Shown here: piece after piece, positions 1-12,205 of the stretch | How the letters are laid out: each line of letters begins with the position of its first letter | Position numbering within the stretch: the first letter of the stretch is position 1 | Origin: Nageia nagi | Lineage: Eukaryota; Pinophyta | NCBI GenBank assembly: GCA_050084985.1 | Contig: JBITNC010000001.1 | Span: forward strand, 24,118,001 to 24,182,000 | Reading direction: 5' to 3' | Length of the DNA stretch: 64,000 nucleotides | Program-made: the position numbers and the translations under genes | Notes under the pieces: generated by a model | Seen by the model: the letters and a program-made list of their open reading frames with translations, nothing else | What the model was told of the DNA's origin: nothing | The model's database searches: none

Positions 1-1897
1 AAAGCCATGGCAAATTTGGAAAGATTGGTGCAAAGGATGAGCAACAAGGTCATGCAGATTAAGAGGAACTAAGATAATCAAGGCCACTATGCTCAGAACG
101 ATAGATCCAGAACCTATACCTTTCAAAGGCCCAGCAAACCCTGGAATAGGGCAGCAAATAATGGTGGTACTAAATCCGGTTGTCAACCATGCTAGGAATG
201 ATAATCAAGTGCACAATGTTGACATCCCTATTGTGCCGATCCCGAACTGGTGCAGAATACATTCCACCGTGGCACATAATGAAACAAATTGTCATGAGTT
301 CACGACGACCTTGAATGTATTTCATCAAGAGATGCAGAATATGGAGATTGTCCCTGTAGATGCTCCTTATGCCAAACAGCCTGATCGAGTCATGCTTACC
401 TAGATGGCTGATGTTGAGGTTGATGTAGTGACGTCCATTTCAGATGATGAAGTATTCACTACACAACAACTCTTTACTAAAGCAAAAACTCCTCCTGTGA
501 TGCCCACTAATGAAGAATTATATGTTGCACAGTCGACATCAGTCCAGCTTGCCTATAACTTTTGGAGGAAGGAGAAATCCCTTATGACTACATCCACGCC
601 TCCGAATAATTTGTTACTCCTCCGGATTCAACTTCCCCAATGAATCCTCCGCTCCCTGTTCACTCGGCACCGCAGTTCAAACATGTCTATGTCCATCAAG
701 GGGAGGCATCCTCCTCTTCTATTGTTCCAACAACGAAGGTACCTACAAGAGCAGAGCCGTCATCTCAAGAGCAATCCCAAGAAAAGAAGGTGATGCAAGA
801 AGGCTCCCACGCCTCGTCTTATGACCTCATGGAAGAACTAAAAAAGACCAAATCTAGAGCTTCGATCTATGATGTCATCTAGATGGATAAATAGTACAAG
901 CCTATCAAGGAGGAGTTGAGCAAGTACGCCTCTAGAGCTAAACAAAAATGGGTGCCTAAGGCCACTAAAGCACCCAAACCAATCGAGGCGAAGACTTTAT
1001 CCCTACATAAGGACAAAGAGTCACCACCATTCCTTTTAACACTGTGAATTGCGAGCAAGAACCTGCATAATTGCATGGTAGACTCTAGCGCAGCTGGAAA
1101 TGTTATGCCACACAAGATTTGCCAATAGTTGAACCTTCCCCTCATGCCTAGTCCTAAGAAGGTCACTGAACTGGACAAATGTGAAGTCAAGGTGATCAAG
1201 ATGCTCCCTAACATGCATATTCAAATAGCTTCCAAGCCTCGAGTGCAGCAATACACAGACATTCAAGTGGTGGACATTCCAAACTCGTATGGGATCTTGC
1301 TGAGCAGGGATTGGTCAAAGAAACTTAATGGATACATCTCTACTGACTTCACCCATATGTGGCTTCCATTGAAGGGACAACCAAAGTAGATTAGGGTAGA
1401 TAGCAAGCCCTATCTCAAGGAAATGATCACAGAGTATAAAAATTTGAACAAGGTTCATTTTGCACAAGAAGAGTTGGGAGTGTACAATATGGATGTTACT
1501 TCCGATAAAGGTGGTCCCTCTAATGATACTGAATATTGTCATACCCCCTTGTACCTCAATCATCTGAAGAAGGATGTTTGCTTAGATGATTTGAAACTTA
1601 TAAGACAAGAAGCTCTTGGTTCTAAGCCTCCTGAGGAGATGTCCAATTGGATGAAGCAGGAAGTGGAAGGAAAATTGGATGAACTTGAGAAGGCTGAGCA
1701 CCTGAGGTTAGAGAAACAAGAACCATAGACAAAAAATGTTGTTGTTGACATCTCAGGGAGAGAGATATTGGAGAATAGAGAAAAACATCACCGGTTGTTA
1801 AGAGGAGAGAGTTCATATTCCCCTCCTGCTGACGATTCTGAAATTGTTTGTGCTGATCCTCTTAACGAAGATCAATTTTGAATACTCAAGTTCGATG
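1..1897 (+). pseudogene. Tat-like Ty3/gypsy element T, segment 1 (gag tail, protease, linker)
   Basis: Decayed coding sequence broken by many stops and frameshifts. Near 250-300 the frame reads WCRIHSTVAHNETNCHEF, which looks like a gag zinc knuckle. From about 1070 a retropepsin-like stretch reads VDSSAAGNVMPHKIC, so the expected DSG is DSS. It continues to SYGILLSRDW near 1290, a typical plant gypsy protease end. An acidic linker follows to 1897. The element resumes at 13239 as RNase H, because a copia element sits between with a CGATG duplication. Assignment to the Tat-like branch rests on the RNase H and RT of segments 2 and 3. No LTR for T was recognised in the window. Confidence 0.75.
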
Positions 1898-2371
1898 TGT
1901 AGACAACTCAGCATCAAATTCGTTTCACTCCACTTGTCCTGGCTGAGGCGTTTTCTTTTCTTGTTACACAGTTTAACGGGCTGCTATGATTAGAGGCTAT
2001 GCAGTTGGTGGCTACAGCAAGAATATGCTAAAACTGTTTAATCTAATGAAGTAGTTGGGAACAGACTTGCAACGTAACGTTTGTATGTGTAATGGATGAG
2101 AGTTGTAAATACTTTAATTGCAAACCAACTTAGATAGAGCAGTAGACGAGAAAAGGGACTTTTTACGAACTTCAGACGTGCTCCAGACGAACTCCGGATG
2201 TGCTCTAGACGAACTCCGGACGTGCTCCAGACGAACTCTGGACGTGCTCCAGACTAGCTCCAGATGAGCTCTAGAAATGTTTTTTGAAGCTCTAGGATTG
2301 TAATCTTGCTCCATAGTAATACAATCTATTTTTTTGATGTTCCAATAGTCTGTAATGGTCAAAATTCTTCA
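1898..2371 (+). repeat. copia 5' LTR (474 bp)
   Basis: Starts TGTAGACAACTCAGC and ends AAAATTCTTCA. It is 34 bp longer than the 3' copy, mostly because of more units in the internal minisatellite. Followed after two bases by an initiator-Met primer site. Confidence 0.96.
2165..2272 (+). repeat. Minisatellite in copia LTR
   Basis: Tandem units of about 22 bp built from two related half-units, ACGAACTCCGG and ACGTGCTCCAG. The 3' LTR has a shorter array at about 13060-13134. Confidence 0.85.
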
Positions 2372-2373
2372 TT

Positions 2374-2385
2374 TGGTATCAGAGC
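2374..2385 (+). other. copia primer-binding site (initiator Met tRNA)
   Basis: TGGTATCAGAGC, complementary to the 3' end of plant initiator methionine tRNA, starts two bases after the 5' LTR. This primes minus-strand cDNA synthesis. Confidence 0.93.
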
Positions 2386-2478
2386 ATTGTTGGGTCTGAG
2401 CTGGGTTTGAGAAAGCCTGTGGCTTCTAGCAATTGCAAAAGTTGCTTGTAGTGTTTTGGTTTCTTGTTTGCAGGTATA

Positions 2479-3420
2479 ATGGCCAGCAACACAAGATCAT
2501 CCATTCCCATTCATGAGTTTGATGGCACTGACTATGGATATTGGAGCATCAAGATACAAACTTTGCTCATTGGCAAAGATTTGTGGGATGTTGTTGATGA
2601 TGGCTATGTAGAGCCAGCAGATTGGAGCTGTCTTTCTGCAGAAGATAAGAAAGCTATGAAGGAATGTAGGAGCAAGAACTCTCTTGCCTTGTCTCATCTC
2701 CAAGCAGCTCTTGATAGGAGCATTTTTCCAAGAATTGCAAGCTGCAAGACAGCCAAAGAGGCTTGGGCTGTGTTGAAGGCAGGATTCCAAGGGAGTGATC
2801 AAGTGAAGGAGGTAAAATTACAGATTCTAAGGATAGAATTTGAGAATTTAAAAATGAAGGAGAGTGAAAAAGCTTCAGATTATTGTGTTAGAGTGAAAGA
2901 GATTGTGAACAAAATGCTAACTCTTGGAGAGACCTTGGAGAAGGCCATTGTAATAAAAAAAAATTCTGAGATCTCTTACCAAGAAGTGGCATCACATTGC
3001 TATGATATTGATGGAGACAAAAGACCTCTCCCAAATGGAGATAGATTCTCTCATTGGCTGCCTTATGTCTCATGAAGAAATGGTTGATGATGAACCAGTC
3101 CAATCCAGTAAAGAGGAGAAAGCCTTTGCTGCAAAAGAAGGTGATTCTAGCTCAAATGGACAAGGTAGAGGCAGAGGTAGAGGCCAGCAAAGAGGGAGAG
3201 GTAGAGGTAGAGGAAGAGGAGGCTCTTCTAGCACAAGAGGAAGAGGTAGAAGCAATGGTGACAAGAGGAATGCTCAATGTTACTACTGCAACAAGTATGG
3301 GCATTATGAGAGGGAGTGTAGAGCAAAACAAGCGGCAAATGGTGATGGAAAAGTGGCAAATTTTGGAGAGGAAGAAGAGTATGGTGAAACTCTCTTTCTT
3401 TCCATGGAGGAGACAGCCAA
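2479..3420 (+). pseudogene. copia gag (frameshifted)
   Basis: The start chosen is the ATG at 2479 (MASNTRSS). An upstream in-frame ATG at 2464 adds only five residues. The N-terminal part is a UBN2-type gag capsid with FDGTDYGYWSIKIQTLLIG followed by KDLWDVVDDGY. The frame is lost at an A homopolymer near 2955-2964 and resumes in another frame from about 2965 to 4009. That frame holds an Arg/Gly-rich stretch (about 3160-3260) and the zinc knuckle CYYCNKYGHYEREC at 3278-3319. The RG stretch plus knuckle is the expected RNA-binding end of Gag. A single-base slip in the A run would explain the break. Confidence 0.9.
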
Positions 3421-6090
3421 TATGGCTGAAACAAAACAAGAGGAGACTTGGTTGTTGGACTCTGGATGTTCAAACCATATGACCGGTAAGGGGGAGCTAC
3501 TTTCATCCATGGACCATTCCTACAAGTCAAGTATCAAGCTTGGCAATAATTCTGCAATTGAGATGGCTGGCAAAGGCATGCTTGAGGTGCCTACCAAGCA
3601 TGGGATGAAGAAGATGCACAATGTGTATCACACTCCGGATATGGCTCATAGTTTGTTGAGTATTGGGCAAATGTTGGAAAATAACTACAAGCTAGTCTTT
3701 GATGAGGGTAAGTGTAAAATTTTTGATAAGAACCATGGGCATAAGTTAGTTTCTACTGTTAAAATGTCTCCAAATCGTTTATTCCCATTGAAACTTGGAG
3801 AAAAGGGGGATAATATTCTTGCAAATGTGGCTGTTAAAGATGAGTCCTGGTTATGGCATCTTAGATTTGGACATGTAAATTTCAGTAGTTTGAAACTATC
3901 TCATAAGCTAGTTCTTGGTTTACCTCTTGTTGAAATTCCAAAATCAGTTTGTGAAGGTTGTGTGTTAGGTAAGCAAACAAGGCAGAAATTTGATCATGGG
4001 AAAGCATGAAGGGCCTCATTCCCACTACAGTTGGTTCATACTGATTTATGTGGACCAATGCAAAACAAAAGTCTTGGTATGAGTTCTTATTTTCTCACCT
4101 TCATTGATGATTTTAGTAGAATGAGTTGGGTCTATTTTTTGAAGCATAAAAATGAAGCATTTGAGTTTTTTAAAGAATTCAAAGAGATGGTTGAGAATGA
4201 ATGTGAACATAAGATTAAATGTGTGAGGAGTGATAGAGGAGGAGAGTATTCTTCTACTGATTTTTCTAAGTTTTTCAAGCAAAATGGCATCAAAAGACAG
4301 TTTACTACAGCCTATACTCCTCAACAAAATGGTGTGGCAGAGAGGAAGAATAGAACTCTCATGGAGATGGCAAGATGTTTGATGCAATCCAAAAAATTGC
4401 ATTACATGTATTGGGCTGAAGCAGTAAAGACAGCAAACTACATCTTGAATAGGTGTTCCACTAGTGCCATTGATGGCAAGACCCCCTATGAGGCTTGGTA
4501 TGATAAGAAGCCTACTGTCCGGCATTTCAGAGTTTTTGGGTGTTTGGCATATGCTCATGTGCCAAAGGAGCATAGAAAAAAGTTGGATGCAAAGAGTGAA
4601 CCATGTGTGTTCATTGGATACAGTGATGAGAGTAAAGCATATAGGCTTTACAACCCCAAAACCAAGAAAATACTTGTCTCTTGGGATGTCATTTTTGAGG
4701 AGGGGAAAGTGTATGGACAGCAGCAAAAATGCATTGTAGACATTGGAGGAGGAGTGACCAGCCATGAAGATACTTCACAAGCAAAGAATGTGCAGCCCAA
4801 GAGATCAAATTCTCTTCCAAACCTTCAAGTGGTGCCTCCAAGTCCTCCATCAAGTCCATCTCAAAGCTCAAAATCCACTCCAAGCTCACCTTCAAGTGGT
4901 GGCTCTCCAAATGTGATCCAAGAAGTGATGAAGACCAAGAGAGGTAAAAGACACTTTCAAAACCATCCTCCTTCTCAAGTTTTAGATCAAAATTTCCATA
5001 AAAGATTATCAAGAAGTCAATTTCATGAAATGGAGAAGTTTGTTAAGCAATTTAGCAATATGGAACTTGATGAGGATCCAAAGGGTGAGATGGTGAACTA
5101 TGCTTTGTGTGCAGCCCAAAATTCTAATATTTCTGTTTTTGATCCATCTTGTTATGAGGAAGCTTGCACCAAAAATGTGTGGGTGAAGGCTATGCAAGAG
5201 GAGCTTCACTCCATAAACAAAAATGACACTTGGGAACTTTGTGAGTTGCCCAAAGGAAAGAGGTGTGTGGGCTCCAAGTGGGTCTACAAGACCAAGTACA
5301 ACAGTGATGGTACCATAGAGAGACACAAAGCAAGATTGGTTGCTAAAGGCTTCACACAAAAACATGGTGTAGACTTTGAAGAGACTTTTGCACCAGTTGC
5401 AAGGCAAGAAACAGTAAGGTTGCTCCTATCAATGGCTGCCCAAAACCATTGGAGTGTCTACCACATGGAAGTGAAGAGTGCATTCTTGAATGGTTACTTG
5501 GATGAAGAGGTTTTTATACAGCAGCCTCAAGGTTTTCAAGTGCAAGGCAAAGAACATCATGTGTACAAGCTCAAGAAGGCCTTGTATGGTCTTAAGCAAG
5601 CTCCAAGAGCTTGGTACACTCGCATAGATGGATACTTTCAGAATTTTGGACTCATGAGGAGCAAGAATGAGCCAACACTCTACATCAAGAGAGAAGGTAA
5701 TCAGATTTTGCTTGTTTCTCTTTATGTTGATGATTTGATATATATGGGAAGTGATCCCATCTTGAACAACAAATTTAGGACTGAATTGATGAATGAGTTT
5801 GAAATGAAGGATTTGGGCCTTATGAGGTACTTTCTTGGCATGGAGGTCCACCAATGTCAAGAAGAGATTTTTGTTTGTCAAAGTAAATATGCAAGGGACA
5901 TGCTTTCTAAGTATGGTATGATGAACTGTACTGCTGTTCACAATCCCGTAGCTCATGGTGAGTTGCTTTGTAAGGATGATGGTGCTCCAAAAGCAAGTGT
6001 GACAGAATTTAGAAGCATAGTTGGCAGCCTTATGTTCCTTTGCAACACTAGGCCTGATATACAATTTGCTGTCTCTTTGGTATCTAGATA
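3421..6090 (+). pseudogene. copia pol: protease, integrase, RT (one stop, then interrupted)
   Basis: The protease motif WLLDSGCSNHMTG is at about 3450-3490. The pre-integrase domain (WLWHLRFGHVNF ... CEGCVLGKQTR) ends at a TGA at 4007-4009 where relatives usually have Trp, a likely TGG to TGA change. The frame then runs on to 6090. The integrase core has VHTDLCGP, FIDDFSR, VRSDRGGEY and TPQQNGVAERKNR. RT has SKWVYKTKY, the ALYGLKQAPRAWY motif and the catalytic SLYVDDLIYMGSD. The first RT catalytic motif reads YHMEVKSAFLNG, with Glu where the usual residue is Asp. At 6091 the frame enters the LTR of F after RPDIQFAVSLVSRY. Confidence 0.93.
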
Positions 6091-6776
6091 TGTAATGTCC
6101 CAAAATTCTTTGTATTTCATTTTCATTGCAATTTCTAGATCTAGGAGTACTTTACACTTTTGGCATTTATCAAAAGAAGAAAAAAAAAAATGTAAAGAAT
6201 TGTATTTGGAATCATTATCCATGTTTAAGTCGGCAAAACCACTTGGAAATCTAGTTTTCCTCTTCCAAGGCTGGTCGGCTGGCTTTTATGGAGACATTTA
6301 GTGGCTATTTAAGCAAAAACATTTCTCATTTTCAAGGAATCATCCAATCAAATTCTGATATCTGCTTTTCTTGAGTTAGGGATGTGCCCTTCTCATCCTT
6401 CTTTGGCCTAGGGATGCACCCAACAGCCTTAGAAGTGGCATTTTGAAGAATTTGTGAGGAGACTCATATTTTGGATGCCCTAAATATTGTTATAGGAATG
6501 TTACAAAATTGTTATAGAAATAACAGTCTTATTACTTGCGTATTGAAGATTTGATCTCATATACTCATTGTTCTTGTTATCAACTCTTGAATGAATGATT
6601 CTATGGTCTCTTTCATGCGATTTAATTCCTATATTACTGCTGTTATAAGATCAGAATTCTGTCATCATTATTAAGTAATAAAAGTGTTGTTACAGTTGGA
6701 GTTTAAAGTCAAAGATAGCATGTAACAGATCTAGTTTTTATGCCCAAAATTCTTGAGTAATAATTGGGATATTTTA
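6091..6776 (+). repeat. F 5' LTR (686 bp)
   Basis: Starts TGTAATGTCCC and ends GGATATTTTA, where the 3' copy ends TTTCA, so the terminal CA has become TA. A TATA-like CTATTTAAG is at about 6304. The stretch also carries the long run of A near 6180. Confidence 0.96.
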
Positions 6777-6777
6777 G

Positions 6778-6789
6778 TGGTATCAGAGC
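6778..6789 (+). other. F primer-binding site (initiator Met tRNA)
   Basis: TGGTATCAGAGC one base after the 5' LTR, matching the 3' end of initiator Met tRNA. Confidence 0.94.
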
Positions 6790-6818
6790 TGGTCTCTTGC
6801 CAGCCTGTGAGGGAGTCT

Positions 6819-9800
6819 ATGCACCATTACTACGCAAGAAAAAGTAAGAAGGATTCGCAGCGAACAGCAAATCCAAACTTCGAAAAACAAGTAGTTGAAG
6901 AAATCAAAGGCATGGAAGAACCACCAAATGAGCTCAAGACAATGGTAGACCTACTAACTCAGTTGGTCAAAAAAATAGATGGGCTCTCCAAACCCCAAAC
7001 GCAGCCACAACAAGAGGAAACAGTTAGGACACTAGCGAATGACCAAGGGAGTGAAAGATCAGTTCGTTATGGTCATCCTCCTTTGCCTAGACCTTCAAGA
7101 CCCATGTTCGTGCCAAAACAAGGAACTGATCAAGGTTTGGCAACTGAAGAAATGGAGATATACTTCGCTGATTACCAAGGTAAGTCTACTGAATTTAAAG
7201 ACTCAGTTTCTTTTGAGAGCTATCTAAGTATTTTGGGAAAGAAAATTGGTAGAAATAGCAAGTATTATGATAATAAGCATTTTCAAAAGATGCAAGTTCC
7301 TATGTTCAATGGCAAGAATATGACAGCTAGAGCATGGTTACAAAAGTTGCAAACCTACTTTACTCTTTCTCCTATAGCCGAAGAAGATGCAATCCAATTT
7401 GCCACTATTTACCTTGAAGAAGCTGCATATGATTGGTGGCATCATGGCCTCACAACACAAGGACATGAAGAAATTATTACCTTTGATGAATTTAGTCAAA
7501 GAGTCTTGGATAGATTTGAAAAGAAAGATGAAGAAGAGTACTTTAGGGAGCTGGCCACACTACAACAAACAACAACTATTGAAGCATATATTGAAGAATT
7601 TCAGAAGATTTCAGTTATGGTGACCAATATATCTGATAGAAGGGTGTCTTTTCTTTTCATTGAAGGCTTACTAGAACCACTAAAGGGTTTGGTTAAAGCT
7701 CATGAACCACCCACATTGCAAGATGCTTTTAGGAGGGCACTAGCTCTTGAATCATCTGCTTTTCCTAGATCAAGGCCTTCTATTCTACCACCTCCTAGAG
7801 CTAACATTGCAACCCCATTTCAAAGAAGAGATACATTCCAAAGGGGAGGATCAGCTTTCCAAAGAAACCAGCCCATGGGAAGACCTACGCCACATACAAC
7901 TAGGGGTCCACCATCGCCACACCATGGAAGGAAATTGGATGATGAAAGAAATGAACTTAGAAGGAAGAATCTTTGTTTCAGCTGCAAGAAGCCATGGGTA
8001 CCTGGTCACCGTTGTTTAGGTAAGGGGCAAATTCATTATATTGAAGTTATTTCTGATGATGAAGCATCCGATGATGAGAATGAACCCAGTAATGAATGCA
8101 CAATGGAAGATTTCACCAATGAAGGGACTGTTGTTCCAAATACAGTCACCAACACAGGAAACTTGGCTACCTTGAATAGTGCCAACCAATTTTACACCAT
8201 CAAAGTACCCGGGAAAATTCTAGGGGAAAAAGTGATCACATTAATTGATGGTGGGGCAACCCATAACTTCATAGATGAGGAATTCGTGGCAAGAAAGAAA
8301 CTAAAATCAGAACTCTTTGCTGGTTTTAATGTGGCTACTGGAAATGGGAACCTTGTACCTTGCAACAAATATGTGACTAACTTGAAAATCGAGTTTGATG
8401 GGCATTCAATTGAAGAAGATTTTTATGTGTTTCGATTGGGGGGAGTACCTCAAATAGTGTTGGGAGTACAATGGTTGTTTCCCTTGGGTGATTATACTAC
8501 CAACCACCAAACATTGCAATTCAAATTCAAAAATAAAGGACGCGAGGTGGTGCTGCAAGGAGTCAAAGACCACATGACCCAAAAGGTGACAAATAAAAGA
8601 ATGGAGAAGATCCTCAAAAAAGGAGAATTCGTATGGGCTGTCCAAATCTTCACATTAAAAGGTATGACTCATCCATCCACTCATTGTGTTTTTCATCATT
8701 CCGGCATTCAAACTTTACTAAGCAAGCATAGTAAAATTTTCAAAGAAGTTCCCAAAGGTTTGCCACCACATAGAGGTTTCCAACATGCCATTGAACTTGA
8801 ACATGGATCCAAACCCATCATGATTAACCCCTATAGGCATCCAAAGATATATAAAGATGAAATTGAAAAGATCATAAATGAACTCTTAGCTCTAGGCCAT
8901 ATTCGTCCAAGTACAAGCCCATTTGCCTCATCCGTTGTATTGGCCAAAAAGAAAGATGGAACATTGAGAATGTGCATAGATTATAGAGCCCTTAATAAAA
9001 AAACCATCAAGAATAGATACCCCATTCCTAGGGTGGATGAGCTCATGGATGAATTGCATGGAGCTATGTATTTTTCCAAGATTGACCTTAGATCCGGCTA
9101 TCACCAAATTAGAGTCAATGAGGAGGATGTTCACAAAACTGCCTTTAGGTGCCACTATGGTCATTTCGAATTTTTGGTGATGCCCTTTGGTTTGACAAAT
9201 GCTCCCGCCACTTTCCAATCAGCTATGAACCAAATATTCAGAGAATATTTGAGAAAATTTGTATTAGTATTTTTTGATGACATCCTTGTCTATAGCAATT
9301 CTTGGGAAGACCATTTGAAGCATTTGGAAACAGTCCTAAGAATCTTGGAGCAAGAAGAGTTCTATGCTAAGGAATCCAAATGTGAATTTGGGTTGACTGA
9401 AATTCTCTATTTGGGACACATAATCAGTAACAAAGGGGTACAAGTGGATGAACACAAAATTGCAGCTATTCAAGAATGGGCCACACCAACCAACTTGACC
9501 CATTTGAGAGGATTCTTGGGTCTTTGCAGTTACTATAGAAGATTCATCAAGGGGTTTTCAGCCTTAGCAGCTCCATTGACCGAATTGACAAAAAAATATG
9601 CATTTGCATGGAATGAGGAGGCCCACAAGGCTTTCACAAAATTGAAAGAGGTAATGACCACTTGTCCACTACTTGCACTTCCAGATTTTTCCTTACCTTT
9701 CACTATTGATTGTGATGCGTCAGGCTTTGGGATAGGAGCTATTCTCATGCAAAAAGGACAGCCAATTTGCTTTGAAAGTAGAAAACTCAAACCCAATGAA

Positions 9801-11522
9801 AAGGCTTTCAGTATTTATGACAAAGAAATGCTTGCCATTATGCATGCATTAGCCAAATTTAAACAATACTTGGTATGTGGCAAGTTCATAGTAAGGACTG
9901 ATCATAACAGTCTTAAATACTTTTTGGGACAGCAAGATTTGAATGAGAGACAACAAAAATGGGTAACTAAGCTTCAATCCTATGATTTTGACATTGAATT
10001 TGTAAAAGGGAAAAAGAACACAGCAGCTGATGCACTCTCAAGAACACCCTCCTTTCACTCTACATCCATCATTATTGACGATTGGAAAGCTGCCATCATG
10101 GCTGAATATACCAAGAATGAATTAGCATCACGTCTCATAGATGGCCACTTGAAAGATGACAGGTACAACATTAGAAAGGGACTGATTTTTTACAAAAACA
10201 GAATTTTTCTTGTGCCCAATTCAAAGTTAAAAGAGAAATTAATTGAGGCAATGCATGACACACCAATGGCTGGTCATCCTGGCTTCTTTAAAACATATAG
10301 ACAGCTGCGAGAAAGATTCACATGGAAGGGGTTGAAGGATGATGTTCTTAGACATGTAAGAGAATGTATTATTTGCCAAGAAAATAAGGGAGAGAATACA
10401 TTACCAGCAGGATTGCTACAACCATTGCCCATTCCCACACAAAAATGGGAAAGTATATCCATGGACTTCATTTCTGGTTTGCCCAAAGTACAAGGTAAAG
10501 ATTGCATCTATGTGGTAGTGGACAGATTGACCAAATTTGCACATTTCTATGCCATTTCCACCTCATACACAGCAGTTCAAGTGGCTGACTTGTTCTTCAA
10601 AGAAATCTTTAGACTCCATGGCATACCTAAAAATATTGTAAGTGATAGGGACAGCAAGTTCATGAGTTTGTTTTGGCAAGAATTGTTTAAATTGTGTGGT
10701 ACAATACTAACCCCAAGTACAAGTTATCATCCCCAAACTGATGGACAAACAGAAATAGTGAACAAATGGGTAGAAGGTTACCTAAGGAACTATGTTTCAG
10801 GGCAGCAACGTGCATGGATAAAATGGTTGCACTTAGGGGAGTTTTGCTACAATTCCTCATATCACATCTCCATTAAGATGTCTCCTTTTATGGCTTTGTA
10901 TGGATATAATGCTCCTAACATTATTGACTTGTTGATCAATGATAGTAGGGTACCTAAAGCTAAAGACTTTGTGGAAGAAAATCAGAATATATTGAAGACC
11001 CTAAAAGATAACATCCAACTTGCACAAAACCAGCAGAAGAAATATGCTGATCAACAAAGAACAGAACACCAATTTGAAGTTGGAGATATGGTCTACTTAC
11101 GAATGCAGCCCTATAGACAGTCCACATTGAAGAAAAGTGGGAAGGAGAAGCTAAGACCACGATTTTATGGCCCATATAAGGTCATACGCAAAGTGGGAGA
11201 AGTTGCATATGAGTTAGAGTTGCCACGCAATAGCAAGATCCACAATGTCTTTCATGTTTCATGCCTCAAAAAGGCCTTAGGACAGCATGTGGTTCCATCT
11301 ACGGAGTTACCCCCACTTGATGAAGAAGGCAAGCTGATTCTTGAACCTAAAACCCTCTTGGAGACCAAGGAAAAAATCTTGAGGAATAGAGTCATCAAAG
11401 AGTACCTGATAAAATGGAAAGGCTTACCAGTTGAAGATGCTACATGGCAAGGGTTAGAGATCCTTATGCATCCAGCCTTGAATTGCTTGAGGACAAGCAA
11501 TTTGGGAGGGGAGGATTTGTAA
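6819..11522 (+). CDS. Chromovirus gag-pol polyprotein
   Basis: One open frame of about 1,567 codons from the first ATG after the primer site ([11 protein letters not shown]). The open frame extends upstream to a TTG but has no ATG there. Domains in order: gag capsid (about 7290-7760), zinc knuckle [14 protein letters not shown] (about 7975-8015), protease with [10 protein letters not shown] (about 8242) where DSG/DTG is usual, and RT with [11 protein letters not shown] and catalytic [10 protein letters not shown] (about 9270). Then RNase H ([15 protein letters not shown]), integrase HHCC (GHPGFF ... CIICQ) and DDE region ([28 protein letters not shown]), the GPY/F module ([13 protein letters not shown]) and the chromodomain ([16 protein letters not shown]). 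The last residues seem shifted: the next frame carries the usual ELLEDKQF ending from about 11480, so a small indel probably altered the tail. The stop overlaps the 3' LTR start. Likely largely functional except for the odd protease site and tail. Confidence 0.95.
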   Translation: MHHYYARKSKKDSQRTANPNFEKQVVEEIKGMEEPPNELKTMVDLLTQLVKKIDGLSKPQTQPQQEETVRTLANDQGSERSVRYGHPPLPRPSRPMFVPKQGTDQGLATEEMEIYFADYQGKSTEFKDSVSFESYLSILGKKIGRNSKYYDNKHFQKMQVPMFNGKNMTARAWLQKLQTYFTLSPIAEEDAIQFATIYLEEAAYDWWHHGLTTQGHEEIITFDEFSQRVLDRFEKKDEEEYFRELATLQQTTTIEAYIEEFQKISVMVTNISDRRVSFLFIEGLLEPLKGLVKAHEPPTLQDAFRRALALESSAFPRSRPSILPPPRANIATPFQRRDTFQRGGSAFQRNQPMGRPTPHTTRGPPSPHHGRKLDDERNELRRKNLCFSCKKPWVPGHRCLGKGQIHYIEVISDDEASDDENEPSNECTMEDFTNEGTVVPNTVTNTGNLATLNSANQFYTIKVPGKILGEKVITLIDGGATHNFIDEEFVARKKLKSELFAGFNVATGNGNLVPCNKYVTNLKIEFDGHSIEEDFYVFRLGGVPQIVLGVQWLFPLGDYTTNHQTLQFKFKNKGREVVLQGVKDHMTQKVTNKRMEKILKKGEFVWAVQIFTLKGMTHPSTHCVFHHSGIQTLLSKHSKIFKEVPKGLPPHRGFQHAIELEHGSKPIMINPYRHPKIYKDEIEKIINELLALGHIRPSTSPFASSVVLAKKKDGTLRMCIDYRALNKKTIKNRYPIPRVDELMDELHGAMYFSKIDLRSGYHQIRVNEEDVHKTAFRCHYGHFEFLVMPFGLTNAPATFQSAMNQIFREYLRKFVLVFFDDILVYSNSWEDHLKHLETVLRILEQEEFYAKESKCEFGLTEILYLGHIISNKGVQVDEHKIAAIQEWATPTNLTHLRGFLGLCSYYRRFIKGFSALAAPLTELTKKYAFAWNEEAHKAFTKLKEVMTTCPLLALPDFSLPFTIDCDASGFGIGAILMQKGQPICFESRKLKPNEKAFSIYDKEMLAIMHALAKFKQYLVCGKFIVRTDHNSLKYFLGQQDLNERQQKWVTKLQSYDFDIEFVKGKKNTAADALSRTPSFHSTSIIIDDWKAAIMAEYTKNELASRLIDGHLKDDRYNIRKGLIFYKNRIFLVPNSKLKEKLIEAMHDTPMAGHPGFFKTYRQLRERFTWKGLKDDVLRHVRECIICQENKGENTLPAGLLQPLPIPTQKWESISMDFISGLPKVQGKDCIYVVVDRLTKFAHFYAISTSYTAVQVADLFFKEIFRLHGIPKNIVSDRDSKFMSLFWQELFKLCGTILTPSTSYHPQTDGQTEIVNKWVEGYLRNYVSGQQRAWIKWLHLGEFCYNSSYHISIKMSPFMALYGYNAPNIIDLLINDSRVPKAKDFVEENQNILKTLKDNIQLAQNQQKKYADQQRTEHQFEVGDMVYLRMQPYRQSTLKKSGKEKLRPRFYGPYKVIRKVGEVAYELELPRNSKIHNVFHVSCLKKALGQHVVPSTELPPLDEEGKLILEPKTLLETKEKILRNRVIKEYLIKWKGLPVEDATWQGLEILMHPALNCLRTSNLGGEDL
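11502..11517 (+). other. F polypurine tract
   Basis: TTGGGAGGGGAGGATT-type purine run directly before the 3' LTR; it primes plus-strand synthesis. Confidence 0.85.
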
Positions 11523-12200
11523 TGTCCCAAAATTCTTTGTATTTCATTTTCATTGCAATTTCTAGATCTAGGAGTACTTTACACTTTTGGCATTTATCAA
11601 AGGAAGAAAAAAAAAATGTAAAGAATTGTATTTGGAATCATTATCCATGTTCAAGTCGGAAAAACCACTTGGAAATCTAGTTTTCTCTTCCAAGGCTGGT
11701 CGGCTGGCTTTTATGGAGACGTTTAGTGGCTATTTAAGCAAAAACATTTCTCATTTTCAAGGAATCATCCAATCAAATTCTGATATCTGCTTTTCTTGAG
11801 TTAGGGATGTGCCCTTCTCATCCTTCTTTGGCCTAGGGATGCGCCCAACAGCCTTAGAAGTGGCATTTTGAAGAATTTGTGAGGAGACTCATATTTTGGA
11901 TGCCCTAAATATTGTTACAGGAATGTTACAGAATTGTTACAGAAATAACAGTCTTATTACTTGCGTATTGAAGATTTGATCTCATATACTCATTGTTCTT
12001 GTTATCAACTCTTGAATGAATGATTCTATGGTCTCTTTCATGCGATTTAATTCCTATATTACTGCTGTTATAAGATCAGAATTCTGTCATCATTATTAAG
12101 TAATAAAAGTGCTGTTACAGTTGGAGTTTAAAGTCAAAGATAGCATGTAACAGATCTAGTTTTTATGCCCAAAATTCTGAGTAATAATTGGGATATTTCA
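11518..12200 (+). repeat. F 3' LTR (683 bp)
   Basis: Starts TGTAATGTCCC and ends ATATTTCA, followed by the AGATA duplication. About 98.5% identical to the 5' copy by hand comparison. Confidence 0.96.
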
Positions 12201-12205
12201 AGATA

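Larger units (their letters stand above)
6091..12200 (+). mobile_element. Chromovirus F: nearly intact Ty3/gypsy element
   Basis: LTRs of 686 and 683 bp bound a single long gag-pol frame. The target duplication AGATA is perfect at 6086-6090 and 12201-12205, and removing F restores the copia reading frame. By eye the LTRs differ at about 10 substitutions and 3 single-base indels. It has an initiator-Met primer site, a polypurine tract and a C-terminal chromodomain. It is the youngest datable insertion here, since it sits inside copia, which sits inside T. Confidence 0.97.

Noticed and set aside
4046-4765. Long minus-strand frame opposite copia integrase
   Set aside because: Shadow of the coding strand.
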